Of a DNA stretch of 64,000 nucleotides, positions 45,612 to 53,352 are shown piece by piece. The notes under the pieces were generated by a model. It did not search any database. It worked only from the letters and a program-made list of their open reading frames with translations, and was not told the origin of the DNA. Numbering within the stretch: the first letter of the stretch is position 1; each line of letters starts with the position of its first letter. The position numbers were made by a program, and so were the translations under genes. Origin of the DNA: Terriglobus albidus (lineage in GTDB: Bacteria > Acidobacteriota > Terriglobia > Terriglobales > Acidobacteriaceae); NCBI RefSeq assembly GCF_025685425.1, contig NZ_JAGTAS010000058.1, positions 620,001-684,000 of the forward strand, read 5' to 3'.

Positions 45612-46404
45612 CGCAGCCTCCGCGTTCATTGACCATCGGCGCGGTGTAGGTTCCAGCGGCAATCTGGAGTTGTTTCGGGTAGGTCCCGTTCCAGCTATTC
45701 CTGCGGACCTTCAGCAGCTCCAGGAACATGTTGATCCCGTCCAGGTAGGGGCGGATCTTCGACCCCTCGGGATAGTAGATGTAGTTCACTGGGATCTCCA
45801 CCACATTGAAGCCGTATCGCTGAGCGAGGAAGACCACCTCTGCGTCAAAGCCCCATCCGCCAATCTTCTGCAGCGGGAAGATCGCCTTTGCGGCGCGAGC
45901 ACTGTACGCCTTGAATCCGTTCTGCGTGTCTTTGAAGTTCAAGCCGAGCACGGTGCGCACCAGCAGGCTGTAAAAGCGTCCGTTGAGCAGGCGATACCAC
46001 GGCTGCGGCTGTAGCTGGTAAGCGGGGTCGACCCAGCGAGACCCCATAGCCACGTCCGCGCCGGCTCTCAAGGCATCGAAGAGTTTCGGCGCATCCTCGA
46101 TGGGGGTGGAGTCATCGGCGTCCGCAAAGAGAATCAGCTCTCCGCGGGACTCCTCAATGCCCACTCGGATCGCGTTTCCTTTGCCCTGATTCCTGTGAAG
46201 CGTGATGAGGCGCACCACGGGGAAGCGTTCGGCGAGTTGCTGCACTACGGTCGAGGTGCCATCGACCGAGCCGTCATCCACAACCAGCACTTCAGCACTC
46301 CACGACTTTGCCTCGATGAAGGCGGCGATGTGTTCAATCGTGACCGTGATGCGACGTGCTTCGTTGTACGCGGGAATGACGATGCTGTACTCGTACGTAG
46401 TCAT
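45604..46404 (-). CDS. GT2 glycosyltransferase (dolichyl-phosphate sugar synthase-like)
   Basis: A 266-residue GT-A enzyme: YSIVIPAYNEARRITVTIEH, EVLVVDDGSVDGTSTVVQQL, ITLHRNQGKGNAIRVGIEES, LILFADADDSTPIEDAPKLF (DxD metal motif), then NGFKAYSARAAKAIFPLQKI and EVVFLAQRYGFNVVEIPVNY. This pattern matches polyprenyl/dolichyl-phosphate mannose or glucose synthases that charge a lipid carrier. No C-terminal membrane segments, so it is the soluble type. Its start shares ATGA with the stop of the polytopic gene upstream, so the lipid-linked sugar may serve that GT-C-like protein. Confidence 0.88.
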   Translation of the reverse strand: MTTYEYSIVIPAYNEARRITVTIEHIAAFIEAKSWSAEVLVVDDGSVDGTSTVVQQLAERFPVVRLITLHRNQGKGNAIRVGIEESRGELILFADADDSTPIEDAPKLFDALRAGADVAMGSRWVDPAYQLQPQPWYRLLNGRFYSLLVRTVLGLNFKDTQNGFKAYSARAAKAIFPLQKIGGWGFDAEVVFLAQRYGFNVVEIPVNYIYYPEGSKIRPYLDGINMFLELLKVRRNSWNGTYPKQLQIAAGTYTAPMVNERGGCDA

Positions 46405-48203
46405 AGGGCCTCAGGGACAAGCGCAGTAGAGGGTGAAAGGTCAGCAATCTCTCCTTCGCGTTGCCGGAAGAAGAGAAACAGGGAGATGGTGATCAGGCTC
46501 GCCCCAAAGGGGAAGATGCCCCACATGATTCCTTGCCAACGCGGCGGACGCAGCGGTGACGCGATTGGAGTCGCGGGCGGGATCCCTATAGTCCCCCAGA
46601 CGACGGTATTGGTGTCCAGGTTCTGTAGGGGACGCCAGCCCGCAAAGGCGAGTAGCGGGTCATAGGAGTGATCATGCACAAAGATGTAACGCAGGCCGTA
46701 ACGCGGCGCATGCTGCAGCATCTCCCGCAGAGCAGCGATACCATCGGCACCATAAAAGCGTGCCGTGGTGAGCTGCGCTACAGCGTGGCTCGTTAGCTCG
46801 GGTAGCGTTCGCCCGGAGTTGTATTCGCCGTCCACGCTGGAGGCGTTCGTGTAGGGCAAGATGGCGGAGAGGCTGTAGGGATAGCCCAGCGTCAGGTAAC
46901 GGTAACGGGCATGATCCTTCTCATTGAGGAATTGGATGATCGGTTGCACATCCGGCGGCGGAGCAAGCAGCGGGAAGTAGAGGTTCCAGGAAGCAGCGAA
47001 GGCGCCCCAGCCAATGATCGCTCCCGCGATGACGTGGGCGCCGCGTGTTTGAAAGCGGTCGACGAGCTTCGAGATCGCCATCCCCATAAAGGGCATGGCA
47101 AGCAGCAGCGCATAGAAGCTGAAGCGCTCCAGCGTGAGCACATTGAAGGCACGGCCTAGAAGCAGCCTGGCTACCGGCGTGGTTCCACCAAGACCGAGCA
47201 GAAAGGCCAGATAGAAACCGAACAGGAGAGGCCGCAGACGTCGCTCTGCTCCCTTGAAGAAGATGAACGGTATGGCCAGCGCGACCGGGCCATAGGGCAG
47301 CAAGAAGTAGTGGACACCCCAAACCGGATTAAGGATGTAGTTAGCGCGACTGCTGTGTGGAATCACGACCTCATCGATCGGGTGCTTGATGAGCGCCAGG
47401 AGATACGGCGTGAGAATCAGCAGGACGCCTGCGATTACCAGCGTAAAAAAGCCCCCAATGCGTCCCAAAGCGGCGAGCCTCGATCCCGACTTGTCTTTGA
47501 CGTCGATCATCGCCAGCCAGACCAGGGGCAATACAAAAAGCGGCAGGCCGAAGATGAGCGTCGCATGATGCGCGGCTGCCGCGGTACAGGCGATGGAGAC
47601 ACCGAAGAGCAACTCTCTCACAGTGCCGTCCACCACGTAGCGGTAGAAGTAAGGCAGGGCCAACAGATAGAGCGTGGCTGAGGAGGTCGTGCCGATCTGC
47701 CCATCCAGATAAACCAGAAGGGCAAGTGAACCGAGAAAGATCGAACAGAAGGCTCCGTAGCTGGCCGAGCGCTTATCGGTCCACAGAAGAGCGAAGCGGT
47801 ATACAGCGATGGGCAGCAGCAAGATGGCGGTGCCTTGCACCATCATGAATCCGTAGGTGAGTCCCACGATGTGGGAGAGCATCGCGATCCACTGATGCGT
47901 CAAGGGCGGATAGGTCGCTTCAGAGAAGCCTGCGAAGGCCTTCGGGTTCCACGGGTCGAACCAGTGCTCGGCGTAATTGGCCGCCATCGACATGTGGAAG
48001 TTGGCATCGTAGCTCCCGGCCGGGAGGCGCATGGCCAGCATCGGGCCATGAAACGCAACCACGCACAACAGTAAAAACCAGAGGGGGATCGGATGCTTCA
48101 GGATGCCGAGATCGCGGGGAATCGCCGGGTCTTGAGGGCGTGCGAGAGAGAACCGAAGGAGATGCGGCGAGTTGGGCCGAGACAGACTTGGGATGTTGGC
48201 CAT
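46401..48203 (-). CDS. Polytopic membrane protein, GT-C glycosyltransferase-like
   Basis: A product of about 600 residues with some ten or more transmembrane segments (PLWFLLLCVVAFHGPMLAMR, AILLLPIAVYRFALLW, FFTLVIAGVLLILTPYLLAL and others) and a C-terminal soluble part before a last helix (GASLITISLFLFFRQRE). An early periplasmic loop with PAGSYDANFHMSMAANYAEH and ATYPPLTHQWIA resembles the first loop of GT-C/6-pyruvoyl-tetrahydropterin-synthase-related membrane proteins, with acidic residue D in the Asp-containing loop. It likely transfers sugar from a polyprenyl-phosphate donor. ATG 48203 (MANIPSLSR) is preferred; the frame extends upstream into an unrelated pseudogene and should not be used. 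First gene of the operon. Confidence 0.72.
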   Translation of the reverse strand: MANIPSLSRPNSPHLLRFSLARPQDPAIPRDLGILKHPIPLWFLLLCVVAFHGPMLAMRLPAGSYDANFHMSMAANYAEHWFDPWNPKAFAGFSEATYPPLTHQWIAMLSHIVGLTYGFMMVQGTAILLLPIAVYRFALLWTDKRSASYGAFCSIFLGSLALLVYLDGQIGTTSSATLYLLALPYFYRYVVDGTVRELLFGVSIACTAAAAHHATLIFGLPLFVLPLVWLAMIDVKDKSGSRLAALGRIGGFFTLVIAGVLLILTPYLLALIKHPIDEVVIPHSSRANYILNPVWGVHYFLLPYGPVALAIPFIFFKGAERRLRPLLFGFYLAFLLGLGGTTPVARLLLGRAFNVLTLERFSFYALLLAMPFMGMAISKLVDRFQTRGAHVIAGAIIGWGAFAASWNLYFPLLAPPPDVQPIIQFLNEKDHARYRYLTLGYPYSLSAILPYTNASSVDGEYNSGRTLPELTSHAVAQLTTARFYGADGIAALREMLQHAPRYGLRYIFVHDHSYDPLLAFAGWRPLQNLDTNTVVWGTIGIPPATPIASPLRPPRWQGIMWGIFPFGASLITISLFLFFRQREGEIADLSPSTALVPEAL

Positions 48204-48365
48204 GGATCGTAAGAGACCTGCAGCTCTAAAAAACCCACAAATTCGTGCCAATGATGCAGCTTTATGAGAAAGGCGAGCCGAAGAGCAAGGCCCACCTTTC
48301 CGGGTTACATAAGATGGGTAACATCCAAGGTAAGTTGCCCGTAGCTGCAAAGTCGTATGGACTGA

Positions 48366-48535
48366 ACCCCGCATGGCCTGAGCGAATTCCAGGCAGACGT
48401 ACCCAGCACCAAGGATGACGATGTGGCCTGGAAGAGCTTGGAGCTCCAACGCTTCGATGTGAGTCAGAGGTTTGGCCTAGGCCATTCCTGGGATGCTGTA
48501 GTCAATCGCGGCATGTGAACCGGTAGCCAGTGTGC
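48366..48535 (-). pseudogene. Fragment of a pyridine nucleotide-disulfide oxidoreductase
   Basis: Read leftward, RTLATGSHAAIDYSIPGMA is followed by an in-frame TAG (48477-48479), then AKPLTHIEALELQALPGHI and VILGAGYVCLEFAQAMRG. This matches the stretch around the FAD ATGS motif and the NAD-binding GxGxxGxEFA motif of mercuric reductase/dihydrolipoamide dehydrogenase-like enzymes. Both ends of the enzyme are missing and there is an internal stop, so it is a relic. The remaining piece runs in frame into the polytopic membrane gene, which could mislead gene callers. Confidence 0.75.
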
Positions 48536-49060
48536 GGAACTGGTAGGTGAGGTGAGACTGTAGACGGCAGTCACGAACAGCGTGGCTGTAGGCGGAAGCC
48601 TGCCGACTGAGTATGGCAACAGTGGACGGGACCAAAGGCGTCTGGTGCATCCACTGGATCTCCGAAGACCGACGCTTAGCCAGCTTTCGACGGTGGACGC
48701 AGATCTTACCCGGCCCTGCTTCCCGACCGAACGCCTGACCCATGCGTCAATTTCGCGTTCTACCCATACAACGCTCCTGCTACTCAGAACAATCTGCTTT
48801 GGAAATCAACCTTCGTTGATTTCCATATAGAGCTTGCTACGTTTCATGCCTACGCGGTTCATCACCTCGTTGATCTTCAGCAGTCGTTCGCCCATTGGTA
48901 GCTCCTTCCGCGGATAGAAATAGGTGAAATCAATCGGGCGTTGAGCGTGGCAACTGTGCATTCAAGGCCAGATCGTGTCGAGCCATGTAGGGGATGGGTC
49001 CTTGCTTAACACGCGAACCGGCACCGGATGGTGTCATAGAGTCTTCTGACGACTCTCCCC
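48536..49060. other. Degenerate zone with no intact gene
   Basis: About 500 bases between the oxidoreductase relic and the PadR promoter. Apart from the AlpA-like remnant (48806-48895) no reading frame carries a recognisable protein; frames are short and broken. It looks like decayed accessory DNA. Confidence 0.5.
48806..48895 (-). pseudogene. Truncated AlpA-family regulator
   Basis: ATG at 48893-48895 with AAGGAG seven bases upstream opens a 29-codon frame that reads GERLLKINEVMNRVGMKRSK, then LYMEINEG and TGA. This is the N-terminal helix-turn-helix start of AlpA-type phage/integrative-element regulators (normally about 65-75 residues), cut short. Such genes accompany integrases of prophages and islands. 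Confidence 0.6.
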
Positions 49061-49089
49061 TTGACGCTCTAGGAGAATGTGCCTATGAT
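49061..49089 (+). promoter_or_regulatory. Sigma-70-type promoter for padR
   Basis: TTGACG (49061-49066) and TATGAT (49084-49089) are separated by 17 bases, close to consensus. The expected transcription start near 49096 falls in the dyad at 49093-49107. Confidence 0.7.
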
Positions 49090-49092
49090 CTT

Positions 49093-49107
49093 CCTAGATT
49101 ATCTAGG
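49093..49107. promoter_or_regulatory. Palindromic operator, probable PadR site
   Basis: CCTAGATTATCTAGG is a perfect seven-base inverted repeat around one base. It lies just after the -10 box and ten bases before the padR start codon, suiting autorepression by a dimeric PadR protein. Confidence 0.65.
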
Positions 49108-49116
49108 GAAGCCAGA

Positions 49117-49464
49117 GTGAAAACCGAGAAACCGAATGATGTACTGCAAGGCACGCTTGACCTGCTGATTCTGAGAGCAGTGTCGCTGGGCCCGCTGCAC
49201 GGGTACGGCGTTCTGCTTCGGATCCACCAGATGTCGGGCGAAGAGCTGCTCATTCAGCAAGGCTCGCTATACCCAGCCCTGTACCGCCTGGAGCACCAGG
49301 GCGCTATTACGAGCGAATGGGGTGAGAGCGAGAACAATCGCAAGGCGAAGTACTATCGGCTCACACGATTGGGACGCGAGCGGCTCAGTGAAGAAACTGA
49401 GCGGTGGGAACGGATGTCCGGAATCATTAACCAGATTCTTCGTGTGACACCAAAAGAGATCTGA
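49117..49464 (+). CDS. PadR-family transcriptional regulator
   Basis: A 115-residue winged-helix repressor: VLQGTLDLLILRAVSLGPLH, GYGVLLRIHQMSGEELLIQQ, GSLYPALYRLEHQGAITSEW, then KYYRLTRLGRERLSEETERW. It begins at GTG 49117; upstream frame lacks any protein-like character. It stands 27 bases before a large permease gene. In acidobacteria this PadR plus MacB-like permease pair is common; the regulator likely represses the pair. A near-consensus promoter and a perfect dyad precede it. Confidence 0.9.
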   Translation: MKTEKPNDVLQGTLDLLILRAVSLGPLHGYGVLLRIHQMSGEELLIQQGSLYPALYRLEHQGAITSEWGESENNRKAKYYRLTRLGRERLSEETERWERMSGIINQILRVTPKEI

Positions 49465-49491
49465 CCCTGGAGGGTAGTTCGGGAGATATTC

Positions 49492-52251
49492 ATGAACCCT
49501 GGTTCAGTGGCATTCGGTCTGGCGTCCCGTATCCGTTCGTGGATGCGCGCAACAGCGCAGAGGCGGCGCCTAGAGCGCGACATGGAATTGGAACTCGCCG
49601 ATCATCTCGAGCGGCTGACTTCCGACCTGATCGCGGCCGGCCACAATCCCCATGAGGCTTCACGGCGCGCGCGGATAGCCTTAGGTCCCGCTCTCAAACA
49701 CAAAGAGGACATGCGCTCCTCGCTTGGGCTTCAGTGGATGGACCAGGCGCGGGATGACCTGCGGTTTGCGGTCCGGCAGATGCGCCGTAACCCGCGGTTT
49801 GCGATCATTGGCGCACTGTCACTGGCACTTGCCATTGGAGCAAACTCCACTCTCTTCGCCGTTGTGAAGCAGTTGCTGTACACGCCGCTGGCGGTTCCGC
49901 ACGCCGATCAACTACGCCTGCTGCGCTGGTGGGGCGACGGCAACGAAGCTGTGCACGGAATGTGGGGTGACTTCGATTCGGCACCCGGCCAGGGCACCAA
50001 CAGTTCAGTCTTCTCCTATCCTGTGTACCAGCAGCTGCGGGCACACAACGATGTACTCCAGGATCTCATCGGTTTCAAAGACGATGGAATGAACGCCACC
50101 ATTCGCGGTGAGGCGCAGCGCGTCAGCGTTGAGATGGTTTCGGGAAACTACTACGGCCAGCTCCGGGTTCGGCCGCAGGTGGGACGCGCCATCACCGAGG
50201 CAGATACTGTCGTGCCGGGAAGCGGCGCAGTGGCAGTCATCAGCGATGGACTCTGGGCGCGTTCGTTCGGACGTTCTCCTGTCGTGGTGGGACAAACCAT
50301 CACGCTCAACCAAAGCGTCGTCACCATCGTGGGAGTGAATCCTCCGGGATTTACCGGACTCAAGCTCGCTCAACAGTCCCCTGATCTCTTCGTGCCGCTG
50401 AGCCTGCAGCCGGTCATCGATCCCAAGGGCAAGGCCTCCTTACTGACCGACCCCGGGTTGTGGTGGGTCAATATCATGGCGCGTTCACGGGACGGCATCA
50501 CCGATCTGCAGGCTCAGTCCGCACTCAACTTCGTGCTGCAAGGCGCAGTCCGCAGCACGCTAACCGTGCGCCGCGGGGAAACCATGCCTCGTCTGGTTTT
50601 GACCGACGGCAGCCGCGGCTTGCGGGTTCCCGATCGGGTGTTCAGGATGCCGCTCCTGGTACTTTGGGCTCTGACCGGGTTCGTGCTGTTGCTGGCGTGC
50701 GCGAACGTTGCCAACCTGCTGTTGGCGCGCGCGGCGCAACGGAGGCGCGAGATGAGCGTGCGTCTCGCGCTCGGCGCTGCACGCGGCCGATTGCTGCGAC
50801 AGTTGCTCACGGAAAGTGTTCTGCTAGCGTTTTTGGGTGGAGTAGGTGGGCTCGTCTTGACTTACTTCGGGCGCAACCTGTTGCCCCGGCTATTAACGGA
50901 ACCGTGGCAGCGTGCCGAATTCAATACAGCGTTCGATGCCAAAGTCTTCGCGTTCACGACGATCATCACACTTATCACTTCAGTGCTCTTCGGCTTGGCT
51001 CCGGCGTGGCTGTCTTCGCGTCTTCCCATTGGGGGCGCTCTCAAAGAGACGGCGCTCCAGACTACGAGGCGTAGGAAAGGTCTGAGCGGGAAAGCTCTGG
51101 TTAGTTTTCAGGTTGCATTGTCCACAATCCTGGTGCTGGGCGCGGGCGTGTTTCTCCGCACCATCTGGAGTCTCGGTTCTGTCGATGTTGGCTTTAATCC
51201 AGACAACCTGTTGTTGCTCGAAATCGAGCCGCCGGTCAGCCGGTATCCTGCCGGCAAAGACGTCAATCTGCACATGCAACTGGAACAACGCTTCACCGCT
51301 GTCCCGGGTGTGGAGTCGGTAGCGGCTGGATATGTTCCTTACATCTCTGACAATATGTCGAACGAGACTTTCCTGCCGGAAGGCGAGATCAGCGATCCTC
51401 ACCGCCGGCAAGCCGAGGCTGTGAACTGGGTGGGCACGGACTTCTTCAAAACATTGGAAATTCCGATTCTCGCGGGCAGGGCCTTCGGAATCCAGGACAC
51501 CGCGACCTCGCCGAAGGTCGGCATCATCAACGAAAGTCTGGCACGCAAACGGTTTGGATCGACGGATGTGGTTGGAAAGCGCTTCAAAGCGGATCAAGAG
51601 AAGAGCGATTGGATCCAGATCGTGGGCGTCTGCCGAGATACCCGGTATGTGAATTTGCGTACCCAGCCTCCGGCGCAGTTCTTCCTGCCGTTTGTACAGC
51701 AGAAGCAAGTGGGCCGCATGGTGTACCAGGTGCGAACACATGTCCCGGCATCAACACTGGCTCCATTGCTGCGCAAGATCGTGCAGCAGGTTGACCCCGA
51801 TCTTCCCGTCACAGACATCCGTACCCAGCGCGATCAGATTAACGCGGCAATGCAATTGGAGCGGGCGGTGGCCGTCCTCACCGTGGGATTCGGCCTGCTG
51901 GCCATGAGTTTGTCCGCAGTTGGCATCTACGGTGTGATGGCTTACTCGGTTGCGCAGCGCACCAATGAAATCGGCATCCGCCTCGCAGTAGGAGCGCGTC
52001 CGGTGCAGGTCCGCGGAATGATTCTGCAGGAGTCCTCGCGCGTCACCGGCATCGGGCTCGTGTGCGGAATCGCCGTGGCCCTCGGCCTCACCCACTTGGT
52101 AAGGAGCATGTTGTTTGGAATTGAAACATATGACCCACCCACAATTTTGGTAACGGTGGGAGTTTTGGTCCTTGTTGCGTTGGGCGCGACATGGATACCG
52201 GCACGAAGGGCGGCGGCGCTCCAGCCGATGGACGCCTTGCGGAACGAGTAG
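49492..52251 (+). CDS. Large MacB/FtsX-type permease without ATPase (acidobacterial ADOP type)
   Basis: A 919-residue membrane protein. An N-terminal cytoplasmic helical part (RRRLERDMELELADHLERLT) precedes the first membrane segment (RFAIIGALSLALAIGANSTL), a large periplasmic MacB-like domain (about 130-380), three membrane segments (LLVLWALTGFVLLLACANVA, then AFLGGVGGLVLTYFGRN and FAFTTIITLITSVLFGLAPA), a second periplasmic domain (about 560-790) and three C-terminal segments (AVAVLTVGFGLLAMSLSAVG, GIGLVCGIAVALGLTHLVRS, ILVTVGVLVLVALGATWIPA). Two FtsX units are thus duplicated in one chain. No ATP-binding partner is adjacent. It may act in efflux or stress signalling; substrate unknown. Ends AALQPMDALRNE, typical of the family. 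Confidence 0.9.
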   Translation: MNPGSVAFGLASRIRSWMRATAQRRRLERDMELELADHLERLTSDLIAAGHNPHEASRRARIALGPALKHKEDMRSSLGLQWMDQARDDLRFAVRQMRRNPRFAIIGALSLALAIGANSTLFAVVKQLLYTPLAVPHADQLRLLRWWGDGNEAVHGMWGDFDSAPGQGTNSSVFSYPVYQQLRAHNDVLQDLIGFKDDGMNATIRGEAQRVSVEMVSGNYYGQLRVRPQVGRAITEADTVVPGSGAVAVISDGLWARSFGRSPVVVGQTITLNQSVVTIVGVNPPGFTGLKLAQQSPDLFVPLSLQPVIDPKGKASLLTDPGLWWVNIMARSRDGITDLQAQSALNFVLQGAVRSTLTVRRGETMPRLVLTDGSRGLRVPDRVFRMPLLVLWALTGFVLLLACANVANLLLARAAQRRREMSVRLALGAARGRLLRQLLTESVLLAFLGGVGGLVLTYFGRNLLPRLLTEPWQRAEFNTAFDAKVFAFTTIITLITSVLFGLAPAWLSSRLPIGGALKETALQTTRRRKGLSGKALVSFQVALSTILVLGAGVFLRTIWSLGSVDVGFNPDNLLLLEIEPPVSRYPAGKDVNLHMQLEQRFTAVPGVESVAAGYVPYISDNMSNETFLPEGEISDPHRRQAEAVNWVGTDFFKTLEIPILAGRAFGIQDTATSPKVGIINESLARKRFGSTDVVGKRFKADQEKSDWIQIVGVCRDTRYVNLRTQPPAQFFLPFVQQKQVGRMVYQVRTHVPASTLAPLLRKIVQQVDPDLPVTDIRTQRDQINAAMQLERAVAVLTVGFGLLAMSLSAVGIYGVMAYSVAQRTNEIGIRLAVGARPVQVRGMILQESSRVTGIGLVCGIAVALGLTHLVRSMLFGIETYDPPTILVTVGVLVLVALGATWIPARRAAALQPMDALRNE

Positions 52252-52467
52252 GTAGATTCAGCAGTATTCGCACCTCTCGAAACGTGGCCAACAGGGCAAA
52301 TCACAAGTAGCGATGTTATTGGGCATCGCTGCTTCCCCCCAAAAAAATGCCTGATTTCACCGGGGGAGCCAATTCTCCGCTCTGCAAGCTATACTTTTGG
52401 CGAACGAGGCTTCCACGCGACTAGCGAAGAGGGAGTTCCGCACAGACAAGGGGCACTTGAAGCAGGC

Positions 52468-53352
52468 ATGACGAGAGCACGGGCGATTCTGCTATCAGTA
52501 ACTGGTCTGCTCTGTTTCTCCGCGCTGCCCGAAGCGCTCCATCTTCAGCCTGTCCTCGTCGCCGCTCAGGAGCCGGAGTACCATCCCCAGCAGTCGGCCC
52601 AGCAACCGCCCTCCCCAGGGCGTCGGCCCCGCCGCCGTATGGACTCGCACACCGCGCTCGGCCTCGGTCGTCTGCCCGATGCTGAAGCTGCCAAGCGCGG
52701 CGAGCCACTCTACAACCAGAACTGCAGCGCCTGCCATGGCGAAGGCGCGCGCGGCGGCATCGGCCCTAACCTCGTCCGCTCCGTGCTGGTGCTGCACGAT
52801 GATGACGACTCGGAGATCGCCAAAGTCATTCGCGGTGGCCGCCCTCAGGCAGGCATGCCGGGTTTCGCTCAGCTCACCGAAGCCCAGCAGCACGACATCG
52901 CCGAGTACCTGCACCAGCTCGTTGAGTTAGCTGCCAACCGCGGTCTCTATAAGGGCGCCGAGACCATGACCTCCGGCAACGTCGACAAGGGTAAGGCTTT
53001 CTTCGCCGCCAACTGCGCCTCCTGCCATTCCGTCGCTGGTGATCTCGCCGGGATCGGGACGAAATACTCGCAGCCCTCGGCTCTTATCATGCGCATCGCG
53101 TGGCCAGCCGATCACGGCCCAGTCACCGCAACCGTGACCACTCCTGAGGGACAAAAGCTCACCGGCACTCTCGAGCATTACGACGACTTCGAGACCACGC
53201 TTAAGACCGGTGACGGCAAGACCTCAACGTGGAACACCGACGCCGTTCAAGTGGAGATCCCAGACAAACTCGCCGGTCACCGTGCTCTGCTGCCCAAATA
53301 CTCTGACGACGACCTCCACAACCTGACTCGCTATCTACTGACGATCAAATGA
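52468..53352 (+). CDS. Dihaem c-type cytochrome
   Basis: A 294-residue exported electron carrier with signal sequence (LLSVTGLLCFSALPEALHLQ), a proline-rich spacer and two haem motifs: CSACH in NQNCSACHGEGARGGIGP (about residue 87) and CASCH in FFAANCASCHSVAGDLAGIG (about residue 180). Candidate sixth ligands are Met in GRPQAGMPGFAQLTE and SALIMRIAWPADHG. The C-terminal part (VTTPEGQKLTGTLEHYDDFE) is an added beta domain seen in soil-bacterial cytochromes. Its stop overlaps the next start by four bases (ATGA), tying it to the quinoprotein dehydrogenase, from which it probably takes electrons. Confidence 0.9.
   Translation: MTRARAILLSVTGLLCFSALPEALHLQPVLVAAQEPEYHPQQSAQQPPSPGRRPRRRMDSHTALGLGRLPDAEAAKRGEPLYNQNCSACHGEGARGGIGPNLVRSVLVLHDDDDSEIAKVIRGGRPQAGMPGFAQLTEAQQHDIAEYLHQLVELAANRGLYKGAETMTSGNVDKGKAFFAANCASCHSVAGDLAGIGTKYSQPSALIMRIAWPADHGPVTATVTTPEGQKLTGTLEHYDDFETTLKTGDGKTSTWNTDAVQVEIPDKLAGHRALLPKYSDDDLHNLTRYLLTIK

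Noticed and set aside
48582-48830. An 82-codon plus-strand frame in the degenerate zone
   Set aside because: It overlaps the AlpA-like remnant and has no recognisable features; likely random.
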